64,000 nt of DNA from Ipomoea triloba (Eukaryota; Streptophyta; Magnoliopsida; Solanales; Convolvulaceae). Made by a program: the position numbers and the translations under genes. The notes beneath the pieces are model-generated. The model saw only the letters and a list, made by a program, of their open reading frames with translations. It was not told the DNA's origin and did no database searches. Positions 25,309 through 38,009 of the stretch are shown in pieces; the stretch's first letter is position 1; the number at the start of each line of letters is the position of its first letter. Location: assembly GCF_003576645.1 (NCBI RefSeq), contig NC_044924.1, positions 31,406,288-31,470,287 of the forward strand, in the 5' to 3' direction.

Positions 25309-25502
25309 TACAATATGTTTTGAATTTAGCATGGAGTACATGTAGTTGACGTATTTAAGCTAGACACTCTAAAAAAATAAGTCGTAGATGAATTAATACG
25401 TACACTGATTAATTCATTTACGACTTATTTTTTTTAGAGTGTCTAGCTTAAATACGTCAACTACACTTTTCTTAAACCATGCTAAATTTAAAACATATTG
25501 TA
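25309..25502. repeat. Long hairpin upstream of PG3
   Basis: Arms 25309-25397 and 25408-25502 are inverted copies (for example GTAGTTGACGTATTTAAGCT against AGCTTAAATACGTCAACTAC) around a 10-bp loop, ACGTACACTG. A third partial copy of the right arm follows at about 25505-25543. The paralogous PG4 arm (about 44840-45060) has only one copy with an unrelated interior, so the inversion arose after duplication or was lost there. Confidence 0.85.
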
Positions 25503-26391
25503 CTTTTTTAGAGTGTCTAACTTAAATACGTCAACTACATAGTATATGAAATTATTCATGCATTTAGGTTAATTGAGTTAATGGTTTAATTAATGTTTGA
25601 CATGATACATTTAAACTTGTTTAGAACCGAATAGGAACTAATTAAATAAAGATGTATTTAAAATGAATTGGCTAGTGTAATATTGAACTTAATTATATGG
25701 TCATTGGTCACTCTTAAAGTTAATAAAACTAGCTAGGGATGAAAATTTAATTATATATAATCATTTGGTGGATAAACACTTATATATGGTTTGCTGCAGG
25801 TGCTAAATCAAGTTTGGGTTTTAAATTTGTTCTTGCTATTTCATCTGATTTGATTCCACTTGTTTTATATTATTAATATAATGTAGAATTTTTCGTTGGT
25901 TGGCCAAAGGCTTGGGGGTTGAATCTAACATCCTTCAATTGAAATTTGTTGTTTATTGCCACGGAAATATAAGAAAATAAAATTATGTTTTTACTAGTAG
26001 CTATAATTTTTGGCATAATGGTAAGGATCGGACTTAATATTGACCATTCATATTAGAGCAGGTTATAGTAGCCGCGCCAATGTTGTGATGGAATTGTTAG
26101 ACGGATGATTGAATATAATATACTATACAAGTATAAAGAAGTAATATTGTACTCGTGTCTTTACTGTTAAAATTTTGGTAAAGTCCATGTGAAGCGGTTA
26201 GTTTTGTCTTGTTAAGTTATAGCTTATATAATAATAATATAATAAGCAAAGCAGGAAAGGATATATATGATATTATACCCTAAGGTGATTCATACATAGC
26301 TATATAAAGAAACGAAGGTGCAGCATAGAATTACAGATAATGATCAATTGTTAGTTAAACATTGACAAATGACAAACCATAAACACATGCT

Positions 26392-26595
26392 GATGAGAAC
26401 AATAAATTTGAGGAGAATAATAATTTTGGAAGAATAAATTATTATTAAATAACCTAAAATTATACAATATACATGAAGGTTGGATACAAAGAGTCCTAGT
26501 CAAAATAAAAATAATATATTATAATATTCCTAATAATATAGGGAGAAGAAAAAATAAATTCTAGTGTGCCTAGAATACACACTCCTAATAATATA
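26392..26595 (-). mobile_element. Short LTR-like insertion in the PG3 promoter, 204 bp
   Basis: Absent from the PG2 upstream region but present in PG3 and PG4. It is flanked by ATGCT on both sides (26387-26391 and 26596-26600), consistent with a 5-bp target duplication. On the minus strand it contains GACTCTTTGTATCC-like sequence resembling the transcribed part of Copia LTRs. The termini are not TG..CA, so solo LTR is tentative. It ends about 40 bp upstream of the PG3 TATA box. Confidence 0.55.
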
Positions 26596-26634
26596 ATGCT
26601 TAGATATGATGTTTGCATGCATGCATGGTTTGCC

Positions 26635-26642
26635 TATAAATA
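26635..26642 (+). promoter_or_regulatory. TATA box of PG3
   Basis: TATAAATA, 93 bp upstream of the PG3 start codon, directly preceded by an RY-type run TGCATGCATGCATGG (26614-26627). The 5' leader is CT-rich (CTCTCTCTCT near 26683). Confidence 0.85.
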
Positions 26643-26734
26643 CCCTCTTCTCTTCATCAACTTCTCACTGCACCACTGCTCTCTCTCTCTCCAATACATA
26701 CAATCCATCATCATATAGTGATATACATACAAAC

Positions 26735-28242
26735 ATGGCTGTGTGCAAACATTGTTTCTCACTTGTCTTCATGACCTTTTTGTACGTAACATGTACACTA
26801 GCAGCCAATGCTAACTACAACGTTGAAAGCTATGGAGCAAAACCCGATGGTAAGACTGACTCCACCAAGGCTTTTATGGCCGCATGGACGGCGGCCTGTG
26901 CCTCCACTTCCCCGGCCACCATTAACGTCCCAGCTGGAAGGTTCCTGCTTGGCAGTGCCACCACATTTGGGGGCCAAACATGCAAGAGCAAGGCCATAAG
27001 GTTTGAAATAGATGGAACAATTGTGGCCCCATCTGACTATAATGTGATTGGAAAGGCTGATAATTGGATCAAATTTGTAAGGGTGAGCGGAGTTTCCATT
27101 GTGGGCGGAACCCTAGACGCCAAGGGTGCTGCTCTTTGGTCCTGCAAAAGCTCCGCCAAGAGTTGCCCTGATGGAGCTGGGGTACGTACACAATATTCAA
27201 CCATATATATATATGTAATGATTTATACTACTAGGATAGCTATTTTAGGTTTGGTTTTTTTCTAACTTTTGGTAAATATTTATGTACAGACACTGGCGTT
27301 TTACAACTCAAACAACGTTGTTATCGACGGACTAAGCTCACAAAACAGTCAGAAGTTTCACATTCGCATCGAAAGCTGCCATAACGCCAAGTTACAAGGA
27401 GTGAAGGTGTCGGCTGCCGGAAACAGCCCCAACACCGACGGAATCCACGTGCAGTCGTCGACAGGTGTAACAATCTTGAATTCTCACATCGGCACCGGTG
27501 ATGACTGTATCTCCATCGGTCCCGGGAACTCCAACTTGTGGATTGAAAACATCGCGTGCGGCCCCGGCCACGGTATCAGGTCCGTCAAATTAAAAACAAA
27601 CAATTTAATTTGATTCCATTGCGGCCTTTACTTTACAAATGAATATATAATCTTAATTGAGGAATCTTTGTTATATATGTTTGTGTGCAGCATTGGGAGT
27701 TTAGGTTGGAAAGAGCAGGAGGCTGGAGTACAAAATGTGACGGTTAAAACCGTTACTTTTAGCGGCACTCAAAATGGGTTGAGGATCAAAACGTGGGCAA
27801 GGCCAAGCAATGGATTCGTGAAAAATGTTGTTTTCCAACACGCAGTCATGTCTAACGTTAAACACCCCATCATCATCGACCAAAATTACTGTCCTAACAA
27901 CCAAAACTGTCCCCATCAGGTCAATCATAGTTAACAACTTTGCTGATTATATATGATTCCGAATTCCATCCGATATGATATGATGCTAATTAAACATGTT
28001 TTATGATTAATTAATTATGACAGGGCTCGGGCGTGAAGATAAGCAACATAAAGTATAAAGACATACATGGTACATCAGCGACGCAAGTGGCGATGACATT
28101 CGAGTGCAGCAAGACACAACCGTGCCGTGGCATAACGTTGGACGATGTAAACTTGACGTACAAAAATCACCCGGCTCAAGCCTCCTGTTCTAATGCCGGA
28201 GGGACATCTTCCGGTTCAGTTACGCCGGCGAGCTGCCTCTAA
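26735..28242 (+). CDS. PG3: polygalacturonase (GH28), complete, 394 aa
   Basis: Exons 26735-27181, 27290-27579, 27691-27919, 28024-28242 (447+290+229+219 nt), all GT-AG, stop TAA. The product begins [20 protein letters not shown], a signal peptide likely cut near residues 24-27. Motifs: [14 protein letters not shown] near the mature N-terminus, NTDG (Asp199), GTGDDC (Asp220/221), GHGIS (His243), RIKTWARPS (from 277). It is nearly identical to PG4, with a handful of substitutions in exons 1 and 3 (for example [11 protein letters not shown] against [11 protein letters not shown]) and identical exon 4 peptide. It lies on the opposite strand to all other PG genes in the window because it sits in the inverted arm. 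Predicted secreted exo-polygalacturonase; tissue expression is inferred only from clade similarity to pollen enzymes. Confidence 0.95.
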
Positions 28243-28609
28243 GCGCTTCAAAATATACACGCAATGCTTTCATTAATTTTCAGATGATTGAATTGAAGTA
28301 ATTAATATAATTTGTCACTTATAGTTGAAGCTGTTGGCGTCCGTGTTAGCCTCATTTGGCCTTACTACTATACGTACAAAAATGTATACCATACTCACAA
28401 TAATACTATATATACATTTGCCTTTTCGAATAATATAATTGTTAAATTTGGAATCAATACTTTTTATTTGCCTTTCATATCACATTACAATATATGCGCA
28501 TTTCATAGTACTGTTAGGACTCTACCGTCCTAATATAATCCTAGTGCATCTCTGTTAATTATTATCTTCTGTATATATTGTTGTGATGTACTTTATGAGT
28601 TTACCCCTA

Positions 28610-28915
28610 GGGTGCATTTGGTTCGCACATGGGAATCAGAATCGGAATGGATATCAAATATTTGGTAATGGTAGTGGGTTTTGGTGAAATTATTTAGCAT
28701 GTTTAATTTGGTAGTTGGGTGGAATGGGAATGATTATTAATAGTTGGAGAAGAAATGAAGAAGGGAGATGAAACCCTTATTTAATAAGGGTATGGGTTTT
28801 CTCATTAATGTGGTATTCCAAACCCATAGTAGCATTCACAAAACCTATCAACCAAACACAAGCAATTACTTTCATACCCATTTCTTATGCCTAAACCCAC
28901 CAACCAAACACACCC
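28610..28915 (+). mobile_element. Tourist-like MITE, about 306 bp
   Basis: Starts GGGTGCATTTGGTTCGCACA and ends CAACCAAACACACCC. The interior has ACCCTTATTTAATAAGGGT and the family GAATGATTATTAATAGTTGG block. Flanks CTA / TTA are an imperfect 3-bp duplication. Located in the 3' flank of PG3. Confidence 0.8.
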
Positions 28916-28965
28916 TTAAATCATCCAGACAAATAAATAGTTCAAACGTACATAGACAAAATTTT

Positions 28966-29258
28966 GGGTATGTTTGGTTCGCACATGAGAATCGGAATCG
29001 GAATAGGTATCAAATATTTAGTAAGGGTATTAGGTTTTGGTGAAAGTATTTTACATGTTTGGTACTAGGGTGGAATGAGAATGATTATTAATAGTTGGGA
29101 AAGCGGAGGACGAAGGAAAATAAAACTCTTATTTTATTAAGGAATTAGTTTTGCAATTAATGGAGTAATCAAAACCCTCTAAAAACCTGTCAACCAAAAC
29201 AATAACAATAACTTTGATACTCATTCCTGATAGCTAAACATGTCAACCAAACACACCC
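28966..29258 (+). mobile_element. Tourist-like MITE, about 293 bp
   Basis: Starts GGGTATGTTTGGTTCGCACA and ends GTCAACCAAACACACCC, in the same orientation as the copy 50 bp upstream. The flanks TTT / TTA do not form a clean duplication. Confidence 0.8.
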
Positions 29259-30104
29259 TTAATTTTCATCAATGTTAATTATTGTCACATACGTGAGTCC
29301 TCATCCTCTTCTTCAACTTGTGTTTGACGTATAATAAATTTTAAATAATAATAAATGTGTAACTTATTTTATGTGAAATTCATTTCAATTTGGGGCTAGA
29401 TCGAGAATCAAAAAGTCCATTTCTATTAATTAGATGCGTCAGAAACCTAAACAACACTAATATAGAGAGTTGGAAAATTTATATTTTAGTATGATTGTCT
29501 TCCTTATTGCTTGTAATTGAAATGAAAAATTGATATTTTATCTATTCATCTCCTATTTTTGCAATTCATTATCCTTTTAATCGATCATGCAGCTGGCTAT
29601 TGTACTTCCCCTATTTTCGTAGTCAATTTCCTTTTCCTTTTTTTTTTTTTTCCTTCATTATATTATATATACAAGTATACAACCTCATACTTATACATAT
29701 GATATAATAACTTGCCCATATGTGTACTCGATTGCAAGAATTGTGAGTACAATAATGGTAGTTCATGTATCAAGTAATAGAGTATGTACTAAACTACAAA
29801 ACATAGTGCCACTATAATCGTGAGACTAAATGTGTAAAAAACTCTTGAAACAAATTAGTAACTATATTATGTTATGAATTTTTGTATCTTGGTGTTTTGC
29901 AATTCTGTATCTATAGACACAAATTTTGTACCTAAATCAAATTTGAAAAATAAGTAATTATATAACATGTGTATGTGTCTTTTGTTATAATTTTTTTGTA
30001 TTTTCTGTAATAAAATTATGTACTTTTTCGAGTATAAATTCTATACATAGTTGTTTTGATCCAAAGTCCACAATGCTATGTAAACCCTAGTCCATGCTAT
30101 AAAT
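29259..30104. other. Spacer between PG3 arm and UBP23
   Basis: Non-coding. About 29697-29803 is the inner end of the inverted duplication. About 29795-29852 (GTGCCACTATAATCGTGAGA) is a decayed piece of the right terminus of the Mutator-like family seen at 5491-6069. Confidence 0.5.
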
Positions 30105-30214
30105 TGCCGTGCCAATGTGGGAATTCAAGATTGTTACACCTATCGACGACTGCACATGCATTCCGTCGGTGTTGGGGCTGTTTCCGGGAGCCGACATCTC
30201 CACTCCTTGTAACT
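30105..30214 (-). pseudogene. Isolated fragment of PG exon 2
   Basis: On the minus strand this 110-bp piece is about 90% identical to the middle of exon 2 of PG3/PG4. It encodes [14 protein letters not shown] and [10 protein letters not shown], then loses homology just before the GDDC motif. The upstream side ends within the KLQGV codons. No other PG exon is nearby, so it is a dead fragment. It lies about 50 bp beyond the candidate UBP23 polyadenylation signal. Confidence 0.85.
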
Positions 30215-30263
30215 TTTTAAATTTAATTGTTGAATTGCATTAATTCAATAAGTTTCACACTGC

Positions 30264-30269
30264 TTTATT
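30264..30269 (-). terminator. Candidate polyadenylation signal of UBP23
   Basis: AATAAA on the minus strand, about 300 bp after the UBP23 stop codon. Position and motif are suitable; not proven without transcript data. Confidence 0.45.
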
Positions 30270-30567
30270 GTCACAGGAGGAAAAAAAAAACTCGGATATG
30301 TGAAGAAAAGGATGGGGAGGGAAAAAAAAAAAAAAACGGTTTCACTAAACAGCGACAAAAATTAGCCCAAAAGATGAACCTGCAAAATGGGCTATAATCT
30401 TTGGCAGATTTCTCAGACAAGATGCTCATATATGTTTCCAACTCTACACACTGATGAATGTTTGGTAACTCCCCAACATACAAAACTGGGGTGGACACCT
30501 TTAGATTCTTAAGCCTCCACAATATGTTGCCTCCATGAATAATGTCTACACACACTTTTAAACTCAC

Positions 30568-33500
30568 TCATATTCTAATCGGTTGATTGGCCAGCTTTGC
30601 TCTCTTCAGCTTTGCCTTTTTGCTTGCAATTTCTTGGAATGGATTTGGGCCATCAAAGTTGAGTTTGGAACTCCTTACCTTCTTCCTCTTACCCTGATCA
30701 TAATGCTCATCCCTGCACAGAAATGGTATTAACAGATTAAATTACAAGATATATATAGGACCTATAAATATAAAAAATTGTCTAAGCCATCACACAATTG
30801 CTCCAAAGAAAAATGTTTTCACGGAGGGATTTCTTTCAGGGCAGGACCCATGACCCAACAGATTAACTTAATAGATATAATCTGTTTGGATGGTTCCTAC
30901 TCAAGCTAATAATATCACAAGAATTAAGAGTTAAGACTTGTGAATATGATGGTCTTGAATAGTCATAGAATGTTTGTTTATATGGCAAGAATGGAACTCA
31001 CCATTCATCCCCAATGTAGCCAATTTTGACACACTCATTTCCTGGTTCAGTAACGTCCAAAGGAGAAATTTGTTTGCCATCCCAACGTACGACTTCATAA
31101 GATACAAAACAAGTCAGTCCTATAGCTATGGTTAAATCAATTTTTGTACAGCTTCAACAAAGGTAATGGAGGTGGAGTAAGTGCTTGAAAGTAATAACTG
31201 ACCTGTTGTCTCCTCTAATCCTCTGGTGAGCATGTTCATCAGACCACTCTGCTTTAGATCTTTGAGACCAATAGTTTCTCCAACATCAAATTTATTCCCT
31301 AATGAGGTGGAGCTACTAATTTTTACAAGCTGCTTATCACTCATCAGTACAGTTTCAACATTCCCTGCTCTCTCTTTAGGTACTTCATTAACCATTCTAC
31401 CTTGCAAGTCTCCAGTATCCAGTTGACCTTTTACACCTGAATTGTAGACCTCTACATCAGAGACACACGTCAATATCTTCTTATGGAGCGAAACTCTGGT
31501 AGTCAAAACCTTTGCTTGCTCAGAAGTAGGACCAAGGCTGCTTGGTAGTGCATGTTCCCCATTCAAGTACTCCAAACTCCTATTATTGATATGTGAAATG
31601 CAATGTTTTCTAAGTTTTTGTTTTCTCTTCCTTCTCACATATAATGCAGTACCAAAGATGAGGGAACTAAGATGCATGCTGGTGATATGTGACTTGAAAG
31701 GCTTCTTTCTAACTTTCATGTTGGTCTTCCCATTGGCTTTCAGTGGTATGGTCTTGCTTGTCCTCAAAGGGTCTGATAGTGTAACTAATATATCAGATCC
31801 AATCTCACTTGTAACATAACCATTTGTCTCATTGCCATTTCCCTTGGAGAAAACGTGAATCTGAAACACAGTTCCACAACAAACAGATAAGGAAAACATT
31901 TTCTATATTTGTTTTAACATTTAGAATTAAGCAAATGCACATTCAAATACCATGGCATACCTGAGTATCGTCACCGCATTCCTGATTGGACTTTAATTGG
32001 CCTGCCTCTTTCAGTTTTTGCTCACTAAGTTCCAATACCTAATCATGATATTGAATATCTCAGATATGTGAAAAAAGAAAATAAAAATTTTGAAACTCAT
32101 CAAAGAAGAATTGAACATGGATGATGGATGAAAGGGAAGCTAACCTTTCCAGAAACACTTTTTCCCTTGCTACACCTAGCTAAAGATTTTTTAAGTATAC
32201 TGTCATCGTCTGGTTTGTGACTGGAGTTGTCACTTGAATCCTTTTCATTGATTACATCCTCATTGCAGCTTAACGGCAGTACAATAGAGCCACTTGAATC
32301 TTTATCCACGGTACTATTCGACTTAGAAAGTACAGCAGAGATTGGGGCATTTACATCTTTCGTCCTAACATCTGTATCACAACCAATAGGCCTCGTCATT
32401 GCAGTTGGGACTCTGAAAATATTATGAGTTCCATCTGAGACATTACCCAAAGTAGCAGTTAGAGGCGAACATATTCCAGCAGTTATTGAAGCTTCCTTTG
32501 TTGAACCACATTTATGCTCTTTAATTCCTACACCATTTATTAAATTGCTGTCTTTATGTGCAACATCAACACGCCTCTTAGGCAAAGTACTTTTCCTATC
32601 TCGAACATAGAAAAGCATGTACGCCTTTTGCTCCAACACCTTTCTCTCGTTCACCTGGAAGACCTATTCATTGCATAGAAGATGCATGTTCTTGGAATCA
32701 TAATCTCTTAATTGAAGCATGCAAGTACTATCTATAGACTCTAAACTTCTCTTTTCAAGTGCAATGACATGTTATGTCTATCCAAGAAGGTAAAGAGATA
32801 ATCATCAGAACCAAATCAATTACAGTCTAGTTGCTAAAAAGTCTCTGAAGAGAGTGGTAGTGTATAACACCAACAACATGGAATATAAAAATGATATATA
32901 TTTACTCAAATAATCAGATCAGAGATAACAAAATAGCTTATGAAACACAGGCCATAGTTCTAAAAACTGAAGTTAAAAATTAAATGAAGAAGCCACATCA
33001 TGTCAAAGTGTCAAACCATGTAAGAAATGAATAAAAATCCCGTCATAAATTGCAGGAACATGATGCAGGCTGTGGACATGTATATGATGCAGGAAGGCAA
33101 CAAATATTTTTATCAATTATTTATTAGATGTTTTAGTTATATTCAAATTGATTAATAGTTAGTTGTCTTAGTCCGTTAGGTGTTCCAAATATCTGATTCA
33201 ATTAGAAGTCTTTGTATTAACTAGTTATCTAGTCTTGAAGTGATTATTAGTTATTGGAGTCTTGTATTTTCCCTATAATAAAAAGGGAGAATTTACTGGA
33301 TTAATGGCAAGAAGAATTTTAAATCCCAAAAGGGGACTAAGGGAGTTTTAGGTCTCAAGCAAACCCAGCTTATAAAGAATAGGCAAGAATACAGGAACCA
33401 GTTCTTCATTCTTCTGTCCGTGAAGTAGACCCTAACAGTACGCCAGTATATGGACTAGGCAGCCTAACTCATTTATACAGAACAGGCAAGAATACAGGAA

Positions 33501-36500
33501 CAAAGTTGTAAATTGATGTGAGATCATGTTGATCTTCACTGTTCTCGACAAGTCAACGTTCACATCAAGAAACTGATGGTCTAAATGTGATACTTGGAGA
33601 TAAATTTTATATTGTTCACACTACTTGAAATGCCACTTACATCCTTAGCATGAAACATTCACAAAAACTGAAGCCATCCTACTAGAAAACCCACATACGC
33701 AGTTGCAGGTAGCAAACACAGGACAGTTTAAAGAGAAAGAAGCTACTCATCATACAAGTTTCTGAAACAGAGGCACCAAAACTATCACAAGTATACTATA
33801 TGACAGAAGTAGTATACTTAATTCAAGTCAAATACCATCAAAGAGGAAAGAGAAAGCTAAAGTTGTTGCTATACCTGATTATCATCAAGGGAATACCACA
33901 TCCCACTAGAAGTGCGAACAAAGCAGTAATAGTGGCCAGAATGGGTGGACCAGCCAGCATGAACTAGTACAGCATAAAGTGTATATTTCAAATCACTAGT
34001 CTGCAATATTTGCAAATGTAAACATTAATGAAAGCACATAATGTGAATTTGAGGTGCTAAGGGAATTGGTCTAGAAGGAGAGGACTATGCAAACAATTAT
34101 GCCAAAATGGGTGAGGCAAGAGAGAGAATAATAAAGAATAAAACGTATTTAAAAATAAATAAATAAATATTATATATATATATATATATATTTGTATGTA
34201 TGCTTAGGAAATACAAAAATTGTCATTACCCATTTGCCAAATCGATTCGGGGTCTAATTGAAACCAATGTCATACAGCCATGATCTAATTGAAATTGGGA
34301 TTACTTAGGGGAGCTTGGAAATGGACAAAGCAAGGTGTATGTCCAGGTGGAGCAGGTAGAAGTCATAAGGATAGAGTGGGGCAAATCACAAAATGTGAGG
34401 TGGATGCAGGGTTGGTGTTTACATGGTAGGCATGGGGTGGGGATTAAACAGGGGGATTTAAAGGGGTTCAGGTAACAGGTAAGGGTAAGGTGCTAGATGA
34501 TTGAAAGGCATTAAACAATGAAATTATAAATAAATAAATAAATAATAAAACATAGAAACTTTTTTTAATGGTTAGAAACAGTACATGAGAAACACCTGGC
34601 TTGTTTCATAGAATATGATAAAACATGTATGTTTGGACAAAAAACTAGATTTTAAATTGAGAAGAGATTAACATCTATCACACTTTAATAAACAAAAATA
34701 GTATTAATGAATATATATTGACACTGTGACAGTCAAAATTGTCTAATATGGCAGTAAAAATAAAATTATATTTTGTTTTAGCTGTAGAAATAATTAAAAA
34801 ATTATCAAACTAGCTCTATTTTTAGCTAGGTGAGATGAAAACATGCAAAATAAGGAATGCAGTTTGACAAGAACAAAACATGCAAACATGTTATTTTAAA
34901 ATGTAGTTTTATATGCCAGAACAATTTTGGATTTAAGACTGCGACAATAACAAAGATAGTCATACTTACATGGGGGCTACTCATAAAACGGTTTAAATCC
35001 AAAACAGGACCATAGTGAATCTTCTTATCAATTTTCTTCCCAGGTAAGTGTGAACCAAACCGCTTCAAGTGAATGGTAAGGACATGAGGGGCCTTGTCAA
35101 CAGAGAGCTGCTTACGAGCCCTGACTTTTTGTTTACATTGTTGACAGCTATACTGCTTTTCACCTCCATCCAACAACTCTGGGGCAGTGAAGTGTTCCAG
35201 TGCCTTGTATAAAGAATCTGCCTTGATTATTTCTAAACTTAGATCTAAGAAGGGATCATACTTGTCAGAGCAGTAGGAACACTGCATGCACTTCACCTGC
35301 AAACGGTTATTAGTAGATTGAAATTTTTAGTTGACAAAATGCAACAAGCACAGCTTTCTGACAAGCAGATTCAATAAAATATCATGCAGAGAGACTATTT
35401 CTGAATAGTTCCAAATTAGTAAGACCACTAATAAACTCAAACAAGGGAATCTCTCTAGTGATGGATTCATGGCCTCACCTGTTGACCATATAGCTAAGAT
35501 TAAGACAAACTTCTCTTGGAATTTGGAAAGCTAAAGGAACAGTTATTCTGGCTAAATCTAAACCATGTGGTTAACAGTTGAGGCAGTGAACCTCAGTCAC
35601 TTAAAAATTCCTCAAATAAGAGAGATAACAGCAACCAAGAACAATTTACCCGACTGCGAAGGCGGCCACCAAACATTCTATGGACCAAGCTTTTCTCATA
35701 AGCACCAGGAGACTCACTGGGAACTCCTGAAGGTAAGCAGCATTTATGCATTGATTCTAGCAAATTCACCATATACTCATGTGCATCTTCCTGTCTAGCA
35801 TTGCGAAAATTCCGAGATATGCCTATGTATAGTCAAGGCTAACTCCAAACATTCAAAGCTACTGGCCACAAGTACCAAAAGTAATTCTTTAAACTTGTGG
35901 CCATTTGTAGTCAACAAATTAGTAGATATCCAGCACCCTTGAATTCAATTGCTCAATAATCATATCAAGCTTAACTCATTGTGCAACTTTAACAAGTGAC
36001 ATTCAAACCAAAATAAAAAGAAAACAGAAAAACACAGAAACCCACAAATCAAATGCAAACACCCAACAAAAACCCAACAAAAACCCTCACAAACTTAAGT
36101 AGCAAAAATCAAGAAGTTCATGCATCATAAGCCGTTAAGAGGATACAGCGCAAGTTGGAAACAAGATCTTTTGGCGCAAGAATTCTCCCTGTTGCCTGAA
36201 GAGCACGACTCACATGCCTCTGGATGGCACATAAAGCACAAAACCCAGCTTTACGACCTTCAAAAATCAAGCAGACATCTTTTTTAAGAAGGATGAGTAT
36301 GCAAAGAGTAAGCAAGTTAAGGGTTAAAAACAACAAAATCTATTTATCAAAACCGAAAAAAGGAAGGTTAGAGACCAGCATCTATAAATCCATTGTGTTT
36401 TCACTCCAATGCTTTCTGCAGTTAATTATAATTCAGATCAACACTGCTAAAATCATAGAGTGCCCACTCAATGTTTATTATCATTAAAAAAAAAACAAGT

Positions 36501-37951
36501 ATTCACAACTCTAAAGTGTGAGAATCAAAGATTAAAACAGAACACATTATTTAGATTCCATTATTTGGTTGCTATAACATGTGAGTATGTGTGTTTTAAT
36601 GACTACAAAATACAGCAGTATATTAATTCAGCTGCCCTTAGAAATCTAGGATAATCTTGACATGTCATCAAATAGGCATAAGTATTTTCTTCAGGCTCAA
36701 TTGTGAATAGTATCAAACCTTGCATGGAGGTGGATATACTATAATATATCCAACCTGCCAATTTGTATGAAAACCTAGCAACCAGTTCAGCCACTTGGCA
36801 ACCAAGAACTGTAGAGCATTTAAGGCACATAGAAAACCGTTTTATGAAGCACCATTGCCTACATTCAAATTTTAGCATTTTAGCAATTGTAGGAAGGCTG
36901 GAGTAGCCATGGGGAAGTTAGGTGCAGCATGTTCCACAGATTAGGAGGAGGTCAGGCATTATTCCTACTTATGAAGCTCTCAATTTTGTTTTGGGTTGGG
37001 AAAAATGATGGAGATACGTGGGAAAGCGAAAGAAACACTCACAAGAATTTTGATGCTTCCCACTTTCCAAATATGCTGCTAGAGGTTCAGTGTATGTCAA
37101 ACACTGTAAGACTGCATTGAGAAAGCAAGTATTTCCAAGATTTTCTAAGCCAGCGCCCTGAAACATGAATACAAATAGCAAAAGGATTCATTCAAATAAT
37201 CTGTAAAATCTCTACAATCAGATCTTGAAAGGAAAAAGAACATAAGATTGTAGCTCAAAATGTTTTAAAAGATCCTCCATAAAGAAGTAAGTGGCAGAAA
37301 TTTTGAAGACTAAAATCCTGTATTTTTGCTAGCCACTGAAAGAAATTCTCAATAGCAATGGTGGTGATTGCTTTAAAAAACAAATAACTAAAACTCAGCA
37401 TAATAAAATTTATTCCGTAGTAGATAAAGTAAACAAATTCATTATTTAGAATGAAAGAAAAGAACTTGAAAGTATTGAGGGAACCAAAAGATAACAAGAA
37501 ACAACCAAAATATACAAATAGCCAGAAATATGCGGAGTATCTAAATAAGTTTAAGAAGTATATGTATGTGTACATACTAATAAATTAAGGCTATGAAGCA
37601 TAGTACAGTGAGAAAAGGCAAAAGCTAAGTATATCTTATTTTAGTGAAGTCACTAACAATTCTCATAATTTTCCTGAATGTGATGTTGAGGCTGAGCTCC
37701 GGATCAAAGTCTAGGCCATCGTTGGCGTTGCCCTTATTGGAGGGAGGGTTGGGCGGGGCAGGAGCTTTGCCGGGCACCGAAGCTGAATTGGAAGTGGAGT
37801 TGAGCGTCTCGAGGCGAAACCCTCCACTGCAATTCCCAAATCCATTGAATGATTTGCGGGCCAAATGGAAATCGATTCTCCGGTGAAATAACGAGGTTCC
37901 TGATATGTGTTCCGACTGACCCGCAGCTAGCGGGTCCAAACTCGACTCCAT
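30568..37951 (-). CDS. UBP23: Ubiquitin-specific protease, UBP23-like, 11 exons, 875 aa
   Basis: Cysteine protease that removes ubiquitin from proteins. Exons on the minus strand: 37951-37658, 37157-37043, 36257-36147, 35822-35650, 35296-34970, 34000-33875, 32654-32145, 32038-31961, 31860-31203, 31092-31002, 30712-30568. All borders are GT-AG, phases agree, and the total is 2628 nt. The USP catalytic domain spans about residues 99-385. It has the Cys box [12 protein letters not shown] (Cys109, Asn104), QEDAHEYM, CxxC zinc-ribbon-like pairs in exon 5 ([14 protein letters not shown]), HLKRF, and the His box [10 protein letters not shown] (His363) with WYSLDDN (Asp380). The long tail (about 386-875) is poorly conserved in plants and holds basic clusters ([11 protein letters not shown] near 650-660 and KRKKVR, KKAKLKR near the end) that suggest nuclear or nucleolar location. 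The final exons ([22 protein letters not shown]) match what I remember of Arabidopsis UBP23, so that name is preferred over UBP20/21. Exon 10's acceptor is the least certain junction. Confidence 0.9.
33065..33530. repeat. Probable transposon remnant in UBP23 intron 6
   Basis: Intron 6 (33874-32655) contains a segment with a TATA-like CCCTATAATAAAAAGGGAG (about 33270-33290) and repeated tracts GGCAAGAATACAGGAAC at about 33384 and 33485. The pattern resembles a degraded LTR, but no target duplication or clear ends were found. Confidence 0.3.
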
Positions 37952-38009
37952 TGGGTCGGTTATAGAATTGAAGACGAAAGCCGGGAAGCCGGCGACTTGG
38001 GAAGTGGCG

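Larger units (their letters stand above)
23965..29810 (+). repeat. Inverted segmental duplication, arm A (carries PG3)
   Basis: Reading this arm forward matches reading 47575 to 41735 in reverse complement. Matching landmarks in order: TTGATATTAATATTAAACAT; ATCAAGGCACCTTA; TGCGTTGCACTGGTGT; the hAT empty site near 24637; the PG3 promoter, exons and introns; the 3' flank; and the block around 29697-29803. Arm A lacks the hAT element but has two MITEs in the 3' flank and a hairpin upstream. Exon 4 of PG3 and PG4 encode identical peptides. Confidence 0.85.

Noticed and set aside
28312..28533. 73-codon frame after PG3
   Set aside because: It is the 3' flank, which is matched non-coding in the PG4 copy with frame-breaking changes.
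30271..30567. 98-codon minus-strand frame directly after the UBP23 stop
   Set aside because: It lies in the presumed UBP23 3' UTR and ends in poly-A/poly-T translations; no domain.
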